From the NCBI GenBank assembly GCA_033807695.1, contig CM066310.1, forward strand, positions 1,984,001 to 2,048,000: a DNA stretch of 64,000 nt. The letters are read 5' to 3'. Made by a program: the position numbers and the translations under genes. The notes under the pieces are model-generated. The model had not been told where the DNA came from. It saw only the letters and a program-made list of their open reading frames with translations, and ran no database searches. Source of the stretch: Daedaleopsis sinensis (taxonomy: Eukaryota; Basidiomycota; Agaricomycetes; Polyporales; Polyporaceae). Shown here one piece after another: positions 30,511 through 42,523 of this stretch; positions within the stretch are counted from its first letter, which is position 1, and every line of letters begins with the position of its first letter.

Positions 30511-33264
30511 CTACAGTAAGTACCGGTCTACAGCCGCGATGCTGGTTTCATCAGTTGCACTAGCTAGTTTCGCGCATGGACGGTACTGCCGGAGGACGTT
30601 CTTCCATTTCTTTGCATTCATCGGTAATGTTGTCCCTTCTCGAATAGCTCGCAAACGCCCTTGGAACCAGTCCTCGTTCTTGGGCGTCCAGAAGCCCGTG
30701 TACATCCCGCTCGTTTGCCAGGTGTTGTGTTTTGGCCACCATGATTGGTCTTCGGATTGATTGAACTGCCCTGTAGATGTTATATATTAGGAAAGGTCAA
30801 TTAAGAATGAAGACCTGAACTAAAAAAGCTCACTGGTGTATCTCTTAGTGACCCCGCTGATTATATCCAGCTCCTCCGCAGAGAATGCGTCATCCATATA
30901 GCACACCCTCCCGTCTTGGCAGATCACATCGTGTCGAAAATCCTCATCCGACGGTCCCGAGTCTATCTGTGTCCGCAGCAGGTCTACCATGCCGCCATAC
31001 TCCCGGCTGAACTCCAGCACCAGTCGCCACACAATCCCTCCATACAGCAGCGCTGCACGCGCATGAGCTCCAGAACCGAGAAGATCGACCACACGCCGCC
31101 GGTAGTGACGATAGTCCATGAACGCGTCCGCGTATTCATCCGGCCGGTAGTACGACAACGGCCGTTGACGCGAGGATGCCAGGTACGTCCTACTATCTTC
31201 AGCGATTTGTCCTGCCCGAACAGTGTTGAATGTAGCACCAATCTTCGAGAGCTCCCATGCTGCATCGCACGAGTCTCGAACGGCGTCTGTTCTGCGCAAC
31301 ATGTAGACCAGCACTCTAATCCCCACTAGAAGCTGCCAATCCAGATGATGGGAGTCTGCAGCGTACTTGATCAGGTAGCCTGCTGAGCCGTCTGGGAGGG
31401 TCATCTTCCTAACGCGCAGGACGGTCTTCCAGTAGCTGTTGCGGAAGAGGAAATGGGGGTTATCAGGATGGAGATCCCAGCAGAGTGCTACGCCGGGGGA
31501 AAAGATGCGGCCTTTCAGAATCTCAGAGGCCCATCCTGCATACGAACGTCTAACGTGTGGTGACATGGGGACGGGTTCTGCTCTGGAGAGACCGAAAATG
31601 CTGTAGAAGTCGTCGTTCTGAGCAAGCATGTTGTAGTCGACTGATTGCAGGGGAGGTGACATAGACTCGTCTGGGTGAAGCCCGTACCGCTCTCGAAGAT
31701 ATTCGTCATGCAGGTACTCGGTGGCAAAGGAATAAGTGGGGCTATCGTCAGGCAGAGGTATGGCGTAGAGGAGCTCGTTGTCTGCAGCGAACGCTGCTGC
31801 GGCATCAGGAGATTCGGGCATGAACGGGGGAAGTTCAACCGCGGCAGCCTCGTCTGCTCCAGCTTGCGAGAGAGCGTCCGAACCTTCCTCGCCCGTCCAG
31901 AGGTCCCACTCGTCGAAAGCAGCGTTATAGCGCCGCTCGAGCCGAGAGTACCACACGCCTGGGACTGCCCCACACTGCACTAGACTTCGGTACTCCAAGT
32001 CGGCCCACTCCTCTGGCACATTAGGCTCAGCTTCGCGGGCCGAGATCCAAATGTACACCCGGGAGTAAGGCTTGGGTAGGCGGCGACTCGCTGCATACGC
32101 TTCCCGATCAAGCCGACGACGTCTTTGGGGAGCACCTTCGCGCTTCATCATGCGCTGCTCCAAGGCCGTCATTCGCGCAATGAATGAACTTCGAGGTTCT
32201 CCGGGGAGTTGGAATGGTCCTGCAGGCCTGTGCTTGAGTCGGATACGGTCCTCCAATGCTTGATCATGCGGCCACGGACTTCCTACTCCATTGCAGTAGA
32301 GCTTGTACACGTGAGGTGCTTCGGGGCGGGGTGTAGCGTGCCGTGCCAGGCTAATGTCCCCATCTGAAGGGATCAGATCGCTGATATACGCCTGGTATCT
32401 TGAGGACCACCTCGCCTGGCTGACGACCTCGGGGCCAGGCCACATTATGAATAGCGGGATGTTGGCACGACGTAGGATAGGAGCGTGCTCTGTCCAGCGA
32501 CAAGTCGTAAGATCAATGAATGTCCCCACGCGCGATCCCGGAGTGAAGTCTGCGATTACGGAAGAGCGTAGGGCGTCGATCCAGGAAGAAGGAACTCTGT
32601 TTCCAGCCAACAGGGCTACCCATCTTGGAATATCTGTGGAATCTGCTGCTGTGGACACCGGCAGCCATACGGCGATCGACAACGAGCATCGCGCGGCTAG
32701 AATCATGAATGCATCACGAGCTTTCCGGATGGCAGTCATAGCGGCGCCGGGTGTGACGTGCAGTCGAGCATAGCCGCACTCTGAAGGCAGAACCCAGTGC
32801 GCGAAGGTGTCGATACATTGGGCGGGACGGAAGTTTGCTGCATCTAGGAGAGTAGACCAAACGTGGACGAGTCCTTTCTCCAAGTTCAACCAGGCGGACC
32901 GAGTTGCAGCAGGAAGTCCCCATCCAGCGCTGTAGTGCACCGGGGAGATTACGTCCTGTTCGTAGCCAAGCCGCCCTAGGAGTGGGTCGCCCAAAGGAGG
33001 AGATCGCGGAAGGTACGCTAGCTCTGGAGCGTATACAGAGTACTGAGGCCTGAGGAGGGCGCGAAACGAGAGCTGCTGCACTGCGTCGGATGGAATAGCT
33101 TGGGGAATATCGATTCTGTCTGGCACGTTTGTGACTGTATACACAATTCCATCTCTGTCCGCGAATGTGTACACTTTAGTTTTTTCTCTCCTATTCTATT
33201 TGTCAAGACCCGCGTTCCCTAGAATGGCTTCTCAGGCTTACCCGATCAGCGATGTTGTCGACAT
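30511..33264 (-). CDS. Hypothetical protein, 879 aa, Agaricomycete repeat-associated family
   Basis: Exons 33242-33264, 30834-33190 and 30511-30770 total 2,640 nt. I recognise a widely multiplied Agaricomycete family of unknown function, but no catalytic motif. Visible marks are VYTFADRDG at the N-terminus, YSAGWGLPAATRSAWLNLEK, CGYARLHVTPGAAM, RWVALLAGNRVPSSWIDALR, a middle region KPYSRVYIWISAREAEPNVP, and GGIVWRLVLEFSREYGG before the last intron. The final exon has SWWPKHNTWQTSGMYTGFW and DWFQGRLRAIR, Trp-rich as in family members. The first exon is tiny; the main exon lacks an early ATG (its open frame begins with GTG), so I placed the start at 33264, where a 51-bp intron restores the frame. 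Its start region faces the TET/JBP gene about 2 kb away. Confidence 0.7.
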
Positions 33265-35308
33265 GGCGTGTGGCTCAGAACTCTATCGTCAAAGGCGTGC
33301 AAATTATACGTCGGTCTATGCTACAGCAGGGTATATGGTTGGTTCATACAAATCGCTAGTCAAGTTGTGAACGCTACAGCTTACTGTTCAGATGATGCTA
33401 AAAGGAGAAGCAGCATTAGACGAATAAAGGGAGCGCACAAGAAGTAACGTACCGTCGCTCTTGGTAACAATGCTCCCGACCTTGATAAGGCCAACAACGT
33501 TCCAGCGATGTCAAACTTGATGTAGCTGAAGACACAACAGTTAGTATTGCCATCGCTTCGCATCATAGAGGTCCTCATTGACTTGCGTGCCTCTAGCAAA
33601 TCGGACTTGACGACGTAGCGATGCTACGTATCGTATAGTATTAGCCCAGTTAAATTTATCGTGCCTGAAGCCTTACTCAAGGAACCTACAATTCTTGCGG
33701 CGCGATGTCTGCGGCGTAGGAGATTGTAGTCAAATTTCAATGTCACAAAGAACTTACCGCATCAACAGCGCATATACACCCTCTAGTACGCAGTACAAAT
33801 CTTACTTACCTTGTTCTGCAGCGTATAGCTATTGAAACCAGAGGCCGGCGATCTCTACCAGCTGTGAACAGCGGGTATGAGAGTGGTCGGTCGAAGTAAG
33901 GGCGGTGTAGTCGTTGTGTTGATACTAGAGATGCCCAGAGAGGAGCGGGGCTAGTGGGCAAGCAGATAGAGGGAGGAGGGAAGACGAGATGATGGTGCAG
34001 AACAAGCACTGAGTGGACGAAATAGAACGAAGTCCCACTGGGCTATATCGGGAAGGTGTGCCCCACGGACGAGCGCCGGAAGTGCACTGCCACACTGGAG
34101 GGGGCGCTTGCCCTAAAGTAGTCGGCGCTTGTGATGCATCGCCGGGGAAGAAGCTCGGACCGTCGCTTGTCTTCCTCCCTCATCTTCCTTCCTCGTCTTC
34201 TGCCGTCTCCTCTCTTCTGACCTTCAGATTGTACACAACCTGAAGCGTTGCCGCCTCTCTGTCGACCCCGTCTCGCGCTATCAGCTTTCTCAACTGACGC
34301 TAACTGGAGCCGACTGCTACTGTTCTGAACCTCGTCCGACCGAAATCAAGACCACTCGGGCCCTCCAAATCTTGCTGTCGTTCCAACGCTCCCGGAGCTA
34401 GAGTCGTCCTACAAGGTGTTCCATTCAGCCTCAAGGTAATCGGTAAGTATTCGACATTGTCAATAGTCTGGGCACGATCCGTGCTATCCGTCCTTCTAGA
34501 CGTGTAGTTACCGCGGCAGATCATTGCTTGCATTTTGTACTCGTTACCATAGATGTATAGAACTGACTCTAATAGCATGGTATGCCCCCTAGTGCTACGT
34601 GCTTATCTGCATAGTTAACAACACTTATGACGATGAAGCCGTCCCGGGGCAGTCATTTCGCGAATGGGTGCGTACGAGTGAGCGAAGATTTGCAAGGCCC
34701 GGGGCCTTCTCCAACGTCCTCGTGGCTGGCCAACCTGGCTGCCTTTGCAGAAGGCCCATAGCATCGTAAGAGCTGGGCTCTGTGGTAATCACCTCCGTCT
34801 GGCAATCGCCTCTGTCTGTACGATATCGGCCCAAAACCGTCCCCCTGAGCTATAGGCCTTATCTAGCCCCGCCAAGTCCGATACTTCCGACTGAGGGGTG
34901 CGCTGCTTGCGAGCAGCGCACCCCTCGATCGGAATTGTCGGCTTATCAGACTTGTGATGGCGCCATTGGTCCTGCACGTGCCCGCTCAGCGGAGGGCAAT
35001 GCTTTGGCCCAGGGTCAACCTCGACTGCGTCTCTTTCCCCTCTTACCGACGGTCTTCTCTCGCAGCAGTCTATTCTCTCAACCTTCGTCTGCCAGCATCT
35101 CTCCGCCGCTCCTGCTCTGCTTGAAGTGAGTTCTTTCTTCTGGTTCGCCTCTCCCAAAGCGTCTCCATGGAATCGAGAACCGCTAGCCAGACGTTGTCCA
35201 ACGACGGCTCCTGCGCCTGTACGCTTGCCCCGCCCCTGATCTCTCCCTGCCCCGCTCCCTCTTCCCCTGTTGGTGTTGACTTATCTACACCCAGTTCCTC
35301 CAATCGCC
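33265..35308. other. Divergent intergenic region with a large palindrome
   Basis: Two kilobases between the start codons of the 879-aa gene and the TET/JBP gene. No protein-coding exon was recognised. It contains an 82-bp imperfect palindrome (34873-34954) and several pyrimidine-rich tracts close to the TET start (about 35000-35300), which probably form the promoter or 5' leader. Confidence 0.5.
34873..34954. repeat. 82-bp imperfect palindrome with 15-bp perfect core
   Basis: Opens with CAAGTC and closes with GACTTG. The core GAGGGGTGCGCTGCT (34893-34907) pairs perfectly with 34912-34926 across a TGCG loop; the outer arms pair imperfectly. It lies ~355 bp upstream of the TET/JBP start codon. 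Confidence 0.8.
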
Positions 35309-38300
35309 ATGGCCCAAGCTCCCAAGCCTGCCCCACCGGGCAGGTTCTACGACGATCAGTTTGAAGGTATAGTCATCGTTGTAGCGCGGTATGCAGGATG
35401 CTGACTCCGCAGTCGTAGACGTCCTCCTACCTCGGGGAGCAGAGCGCGTTCATATCCCGAACCGCGACCCTCGCCTTCCTCGCTTCTATCAGCTGAAGTC
35501 GCACCCGCTCATCACGCCGGCAATGAAAGTGAAGCGCATCTTCTTTTATCTTCAAGACACCGACCCGAAGGCGATGGAGAACTACCATAAATTAGTGTCG
35601 GAGATGGAATTCCCGGAAGGTACATCGGAGGGAATGAATCGAGCAGGTCCGTATGCTCATACTGTTAGACGGCGTCTCTTGGCTGATCACATCGTCATAG
35701 GCTTCTTGGATCTTGAACCTGGCGATTATCTCTTCTGTCGCGACATTCGCGGATCTCGTAAGGACACGGATGATGTGTTGCAGATGTGGATCCAGGACGA
35801 GTATGTGATAGGCGTTCCTGCCTAGCAGCATGTATTAATACGCGTGATTTACAGAGATTTCTTCACCTTGGATCAGTACAACGTGTTCAAGGACGCTCGT
35901 GACGCAGCCCTTGGCCCGAGAGACCAGCGTACCGGCGAGAAAGCCCAGAACATGGACGGCAAGTTTGAAGGGGGCGTGCTCTACGAGCGCCACGAACTCG
36001 CAGAGAATGTCAGCAACTCGCCGCGCTGCTTCACCCTAGCGCAATCGTACCAAGTCCAGAACAACGTAGTCGCTCCTTCCAAGACAACGAAGATCCCTCC
36101 CGAGGAGGCTCCGTCGGACCATCTTCTCCTCCGCGAAAAGATGATCAAGGTATGTACGTGCAGTAACGAGATTTTTACTTTACGTCTTATCGGATACATA
36201 TCTAGGCTGCTGCTCCTATTGGGATCGCCGCTCTCGAGGCTGCTCCTGCGCACCTGAGCGACGCGCTGAAGAGACAGGCCGAAGTCACGAACCTCCCGCG
36301 AGTTGGCTGCGATGCAAACTATGCATTCCCGACTATGCAAGCCAACTTTGCTGCGACCCAACCGGCCAGTTCGCAAGCATGTAAGTATTGTTGATTCCCA
36401 ACTCAGCGTCTTGATAGCTTATACGCCTTGCAGTGGGCCGCCTCAAGAAAGATTTCGGCGCGTTCGGCGGGAAGCACATTGACCGCAACGATTGCGAGGG
36501 TGGAATCACGTCCATGATTACGTTCAGTGATCTGGATGTCGACGACAGCCCTGGACGCTTTATCGTTGGGGATCTCGGTGTCGGTGTTGGTATGTAGTAC
36601 CTGTTCTGTCTGTCTGCCGCACATCCAATATAGATTTTCGCTGTAGTTCTCAAACGCTTGGTCGTGATCAATTTCTGTGGGCTTCGCTACCACGGAGGCT
36701 ATCCTCCAACTGCTGCTCCAGGGAAAAAGCCGCAACTCTGGTCATATCGGTTCACGATCGTTTGCTACCCTCCAAGATCCATGCTCGACGGTTCGTCAAT
36801 TCTCAGTCTGGGCGCGCTACCAGGCAAGCGATCGTTCTTCGCCATGCCGCCAGAGTTTGTTGATCCAAAGTGCGTGGCTGAAAAGTATGTAAGATTAGTC
36901 GCTGACATTAAATACTAGATATGACAAGGAACCCATTCACACGAACGTTGCCAATTGGATCCACTCCGGCCTTTACCTCACCACCCCATCCGCATTCCTA
37001 CAGTTCTACTACCGCAGCTTGTGCCAGCTCGCCTACCATTTTGGACGCCAATTTCCGTCAGACCGCGCCAAGCTCAACATCGATTACAAGAAGTTTGCGG
37101 AATCGTTCACGCTCGTCGACAGCGAGAACAACACTCACCATGCCCATTTCTGGGAGTTACACCCCGGCTCGACCGCGAAGTCGAGCGAATTTGGGTGCTC
37201 GCGCGAGGAGGCTGTAAAGCTGTGGGAGGATCACAAGGCCAGCCAGGCGCGTTTCATCCCGTACGTCTTCAACAAGAAACAGACGGGTAAGCAAGGTGGG
37301 CATTTTGATATCTCACCTTCCGCTGCGAAACTCAAATGCGCATTAGTAGGAAAGAAGGCGCCTGTCAAGCGGAAGCGTGCGGTTGAGAACGTCGACAATG
37401 ACGATGAACGTGAGTCATACCAGTAGCTTCCTGACGGCGTCGTCAATCTAATGACCTTATAGCTCCAGTGAAGAAGGGCAAGAAGAAGCATAAGAACTCC
37501 AAGAAGCATCAAAGCGAGCTCCATGGCGGGGCATCAGGTCAGTGGCTAGCCTGTATAGATGTGAGCTGAATCTCTGATATATTATTGCAGGCTCGAAGAA
37601 GCGCAAGCGGCGACCGGTATCGGACGATGACGAGGACGAAGAATGGCAAGCAGACGATGAGGGACAAGACGATGAAGAAGGTGAGGACCTAACAAAGATG
37701 CGAAGGTCTCGAATATAATGTTCATACCTGCAGCTGTCTTCCACACAGAGCGCAGAGAGGCCCCCGATACCGTCGCCTCTCGGAGGACTAGGTTCCATGG
37801 CAATGGCGCCGAAGATCTTCCGCAGAAGGCTCCAGGCCAGCGTCGTGCGACTCGTTCGCAAGATTCGATGCTGGCCCTTGCGGGTAGCACCCTGACTGGT
37901 AAGTACCATATATCTCTAGTACTATGCTGCCGCTCATTGTGCTCGGGTGCACTGATTATCCAGATTCTTTCAACCCGGATCTTTCCCTAACTGGAGAACG
38001 ACTTGAACCCGACGAAGATCTGTTAAACTACCTCGCGGAAAGGGCCTACGGATCTGATTCCGAGGACGCAGACAGATCCGAGGACGCGCATGGTATGTTT
38101 GCTGCGTCCAGTCTGCCTTACGCATGCTTAGGCGCTCCCAGACAATTCCGTTCTTCAGCAAAGTGCAACACCCTCCGAACTACACGTGCAAGCCAGACCG
38201 TCGCGTACATCTCGTTCCTCTGCGCGACAGTCTCAGCACTCACCGGTTCAACCGCGGGATAAAGAGACATCTTCGGAGGCGATTCCGACGGCTTCCAGGT

Positions 38301-40277
38301 CCCGGAGCTCTTCACCGCGTGCGTATAGATTGCCCTCACACTGTATCGACTGGGCAGAACGTTGACTTGAAAGACAATCTAGCCTACAAGAAGGTTCTGG
38401 ACATTTTCGCGTTAGCCAATCTCGAGCAAGAGCTCGCTCGCATCCGCAACATCGCCCGCACCGTTGCGTCATCGGGATCCGGGTCGGTCAACGCAGCGGA
38501 CGCGAATATTGAAGACTTCGTGCATGCGTACTCTGTTGAGCCGTCGGATAGTTGTGCACGAGCCATCAGCCAGATGTGGACCTCTTACAAGCAGTTGAAG
38601 AAGGCCGACGACGTCACAGGCCTCCGTCTCGCCATGCACCGCCGTCGACTGATGCTCTGTAACGCTGCCGGCTGGTATTGGCTTACCAGTTCCTGTGCGG
38701 ATCGTTGCAAGCGTACGCTTCTCGCCTTGGCGGAAGACCCGACTGCGTACCACGAGTCCACTCACTGGCTCGAGAAGCTCTGTCAACAGGTCTACGAAGA
38801 CGTACAGAACAGATCGCTGCGGAACTACAAGCGATCTGACTTTCTCGAAGACGTCAACGGTCCAGACCAAGCGATTTCCCTCCGTCGCGACCAGTATGCG
38901 GGCCAGGACGTATCCGACGCGGTACCTAACATCGTCATCGATGTTGTTCGCCGGTGGCTGCACTACCCCAACAATACGTCCATGTTAGAAGCCTACTTCG
39001 TGATTCACATCATGGAGGCGTTCAATAACTCCGACGTCCTCTTGCTGAACGGGGTCTGGGCCATCTATCGCTCGGTCACGGCCTCGATAATCGGGAAGAA
39101 GGTTCGGGTGGACCTCCTGCGGGTCTCCATGCTGGACGAGTTTCGTGCGGCATTGCGTTCGCAGCCTCTGGCTGCAGATCGGTCTGAAGAATCTGTTACG
39201 ATCAGACAGATCTCAGCAGCGATCGAACGATGCTACCCCGGGGTGCGGCGTTGGACGGAGAGTCTAGTCAACCAGATCGTCCCTGCAGACGATCCGCCGT
39301 TTCTTCCGCTGGCTGCCGAAGAAGACGACTCCGTTCCCTCCAATCTCCCCCTCCCGCTCCCTCTCACACCACAGGAGACCGGACTTCGTCAGCTGGTACA
39401 ATTCGCCCTTCACATGCTCCCGCTAGCTCTTGGCAACAACATCGCTCATCCGACTCCTCTCCAGCAATGTGCAATTGAGTCGCCCGACCACTACCTCCCA
39501 TGGCGCGAACTTGCGACGTCACGTCAACGTGTAACAGGCCCTGGAGGCCCTTTCCATCCATCTCTACGTGATGAGCCCGGCGCATTCCCCAGCTGGGTGA
39601 TATTCCGTGCCCTCTTGTACGACTCCCCCATCCTTCATTCTGCCACTCGCTGCTATTTCCAAACCTATGCGGACTGGGAAGCGTTCTTGCATGCCGAGAA
39701 CTTTGATTCATCATCTGCGACCTCCCGCGCGCGTTTCTTCAACATGCACTGCTACGGCTCAGCTCAAGGGCAGAAGAAGGACGGGCACACGTTTGTGCAA
39801 GAATACTTCGACGCAGAGCCGCGATGGCATGAGCTGCTCAAGTCTGCGGGAGGCTGTGTCCCCTTTCGCAAGTGCTTGTTGTGGATGCTGGGGAAGGAGG
39901 ACGCTGAGCATGGGAATGGGAAGCGCTATCTCAAGGCCATTCCTCACCTCACTCTCCTAGGCCCACTCACCGCTTACCTGTTAACAGCTGACCTTACCTA
40001 TGCGGGCAAAGTAGCCCCTCCGACAAACGAGGAGGTCGGTTGGGTCATCCGTCGCAACAAACTTGGGTCGCTAGCTGGTCTCGTGCTTGCGAACCAGGTA
40101 GAGTCCAAGTCGTCATCCGATGAGGAGGTAATTGAGGCCTTCCAGCGGGTGTACGATTGTCTTGACCAGGCCTTGAAGAACCATTGCGACGATGTGGGTC
40201 TTGACGGCATCGTAGTAGAACATTTGTTGTGTAAGTTCAATAGGACGGCGAAAGTAGCTAGAGATTGTCTCTATTAG
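35309..40277 (+). CDS. TET/JBP family 2-oxoglutarate/Fe(II) dioxygenase, 1,411 aa
   Basis: Fungal TET/JBP enzymes oxidise methylated bases in DNA. Exons: 35309-35366, 35413-35619, 35701-35800, 35855-36149, 36206-36380, 36434-36589, 36647-36869, 36919-37409, 37463-37537, 37591-37680, 37734-37898, 37964-38092, 38142-38318 and 38383-40277 (4,236 nt, open). The catalytic core, about residues 280-400, has GGKHIDRND with the iron-binding H-x-D, GRFIVGDLGVGV, NFCGLRYHGGYPP with the distal His, and WSYRFTIVCYPP with the likely 2-oxoglutarate Arg. Basic patches (KKGKKKHKNSKKH, SKKRKRR) and acidic runs suggest nuclear location. The last exon encodes a ~630-residue helical domain of unknown role (YLKAIPHLTLLGPLTAYLL, LGSLAGLVLANQVES). 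The join at 38318/38383 is the least certain and could instead separate two genes. All catalytic residues are present. Confidence 0.8.
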
Positions 40278-40447
40278 ATACTTGTTTGCTTTTACGTTCC
40301 CAGGCAATGTTATGGAGCTCTTGCATCATATCTGGATTAATGATATGCTAATATTACCATAAGAAACAATGTGTGCAATCTAAGTATAGGGATGCAAGTG
40401 GCTAGTAAGGTAAGGGAGCAACAAACGGACGAGGATAAGTAGGTAGT

Positions 40448-41752
40448 CTAAGAGCTACGCATGGCGACGTCGGCGTGAGAAACATCATCGAGATGAAGGC
40501 GCTTCATTGCAGCGGGAGGTGACTCCTCCCCTTCGCCCTCATCATCATCGCTGGACGCATAACCAACCTTGCGCTTGACCTTCTTCATAGGGGATACCGG
40601 AGCTCTTGCTATCGCCTCAATTGCTGCGATATTGTAGTCCTGGCAGGGGGTGTGTGAGCAGACACAAAGGTCGTTATACAGTGAGTACTTACCACTTCTG
40701 CGGTCCTATGAAGAAGACAAACAGCCCGAAGCTTGGGGATGAAGACGTAGTCGTGACGGGCGACACGGATTGCTTGGAAGCTGACCTGTACTTCAACCAT
40801 ATTGCTCAGGTTGAAGAACTCAGGCTTGTAGCGATCAAACCTAGGGCTGCCAAGGACGACGGGGGCTTGGATTAGGTATGTAAGCATGCGATTGGGCAGG
40901 TTGAGGACTCACCGACAGGTCTCAATGTCGTCCGCTCGGGGCAGGATACGGGTCCAGTACTCCACGTGGTTCTCCATCGTGTGGACCTCGGACCGTAGGA
41001 GAGGACGCAAGATATTGAAAGGATCGACGATATTCTCCAAGCCGTACTCCCTCTCACCTTCAGCATCCTTCGCAGGGGTGAGGATGCGGTTTGAGAACGA
41101 CAAGGTGAGACTCTCTCCCCCATCGCTGCCTGGAGCCCAAGTACGAAGAACGCCGCCACGGCTACCTAGATGCATCTTGAAGGCGTGATACATTGCTCCT
41201 ACGCCTCGGACGCCGGCATGAAACTGCTCGCAAGCCAAGCCTGTCAGGGTTACCGACTGCTTGAGGTCGATGAGGCGGTTGTGGTTACGAGGAAGGCTAT
41301 GCAAGCTGTTGAGCATTTTCAGGCAAGTTAGAGAACTTCATGGACGTACTTGTGTTGACGAATTGGCGGCAAGTTAGCATCTAACAAGTACCCCTGCAAA
41401 TTCAAAACGACCTCCTCAATATCTCCAACCCTCTCCGGCTCGGTGTAGACGAGGATCAACTGACGACCCCCACGTTGCTCTCGAACCTGAGCGAACCTGG
41501 GGAAGTCAATGTCCTACGGCTCGCAATTAGTAAGCACGCTTCAGAGAAGTGCAAGAGCTCTAGAGACTCACCCCGCCTACACTTGCCAGTTCTCGGTATG
41601 CCGGAGCATCATCATGCTTCAACGAGTCCTTCAATTCTCGCTCAAGGAGCATACCTGCTTGCGTAGTGAGTCTTGTGGAAGCAGAGAATTCTGAGATAGA
41701 AGAACTTACGGTACTTCAGAGGATCAGCGCGGAGCTGAGCAAGATACGACAT
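40448..41752 (-). CDS. Hypothetical protein, 342 aa, six exons
   Basis: Exons 41710-41752, 41572-41654, 41350-41513, 40913-41305, 40693-40846 and 40448-40639 total 1,029 nt. The N-terminus MSYLAQLRADPLKYRMLLER is followed by FPRFAQVREQRGGRQLILVY. A central region has GGESLTLSFSNRILTPAKD and VDPFNILRPLLRSEVHTMEN. The C-terminal part holds strands MVEVQVSFQAIRVARHDYVF and LRAVCLLHRTAEV, then a basic motif (KKVKRKVGY) and an acidic stretch (SSDDDEGEGEE). The strand pattern recalls small single-strand-binding folds, but I cannot assign it. The gene is convergent with the TET/JBP gene (170 bp between stop codons). Similar proteins recur in Agaricomycete genomes next to mobile DNA. Confidence 0.65.
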
Positions 41753-42523
41753 GGTGTTAAACAGGAGGCAGAACCTAATGGTCAAGAGAACGGTAGAAGC
41801 AGATGGGATGGGGGGAAAGAGCTGAGTCCTTCAGGCTCTGCAACCTCAGTATATGTGACGGGCGACGCGCCTGCAATTCGGGCGCAGTCAGGCCCGACCG
41901 CGTTGCTTCGGTCAGCATTGCCGTCTGGTCACCGTTTCATGAACGCGTGCTGACCATCTGAGCAGTTACGCGGACCGCTTGGCTCTGACCTTCGGCCAGA
42001 ACGGTTTGGCGTGTGCAGGCCCTGTCAGCTAACCGACGCGCTTGATCGGTTGCCCCATCCTCCCTTGCAGTGTACTCTTTGAGCTCTCTCCTCCTCTGCT
42101 TTGTTAATTCATTTTGAACTCAAACTGTAGGAGCCCATATTCCCTAGACTTTCAGCATTGAATCGAAGAACTTGCACTGCAGTACGATGGAGGAGGATGG
42201 GCCCCGTTGCTGCGTTCCTCATCAGCTCATATCGCGTAGCGGAGTCTGCTCTCTACCGCGCCGTCGCATAATTTGAGGTCTGAACTAACGCGTTGTCCTT
42301 GCCACGCACTCCTGACACCATCGGTTGTCAGCGGTGTTCTGGGTCTTGGCTTTGAGGTATATATACCCTGCCCGAGCACGCCTCTCTCTCAGAGTCCATC
42401 GTTCTTGAGCTCTACCTACCCCGTCCTCACTTATCGCCCACTGCGTCCCTTCTTCTCTCTCGCCCTTCCGACAACCATTGCTCGCTGCACTCCTCGCCTC
42501 TACCTCCATCCTCTACTATCGCC
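41753..42523. promoter_or_regulatory. Divergent promoter region with TATA box
   Basis: Lies between the head-to-head starts of the 342-aa gene and the gene at 42524. A clear TATA box (GGTATATATACC, 42356-42367) sits ~160 bp upstream of the plus-strand ATG and is followed by a long C/T-rich leader, typical of well-expressed fungal genes. Confidence 0.6.

Noticed and set aside
38124..38382. Independent start for the 38.1-40.3 kb frame at an in-frame non-ATG codon
   Set aside because: The first ~85 codons have unlikely composition, whereas splicing exons 38142-38318 and 38383-40277 gives a plausible Ser-rich linker and keeps the frame; kept as a less favoured alternative.
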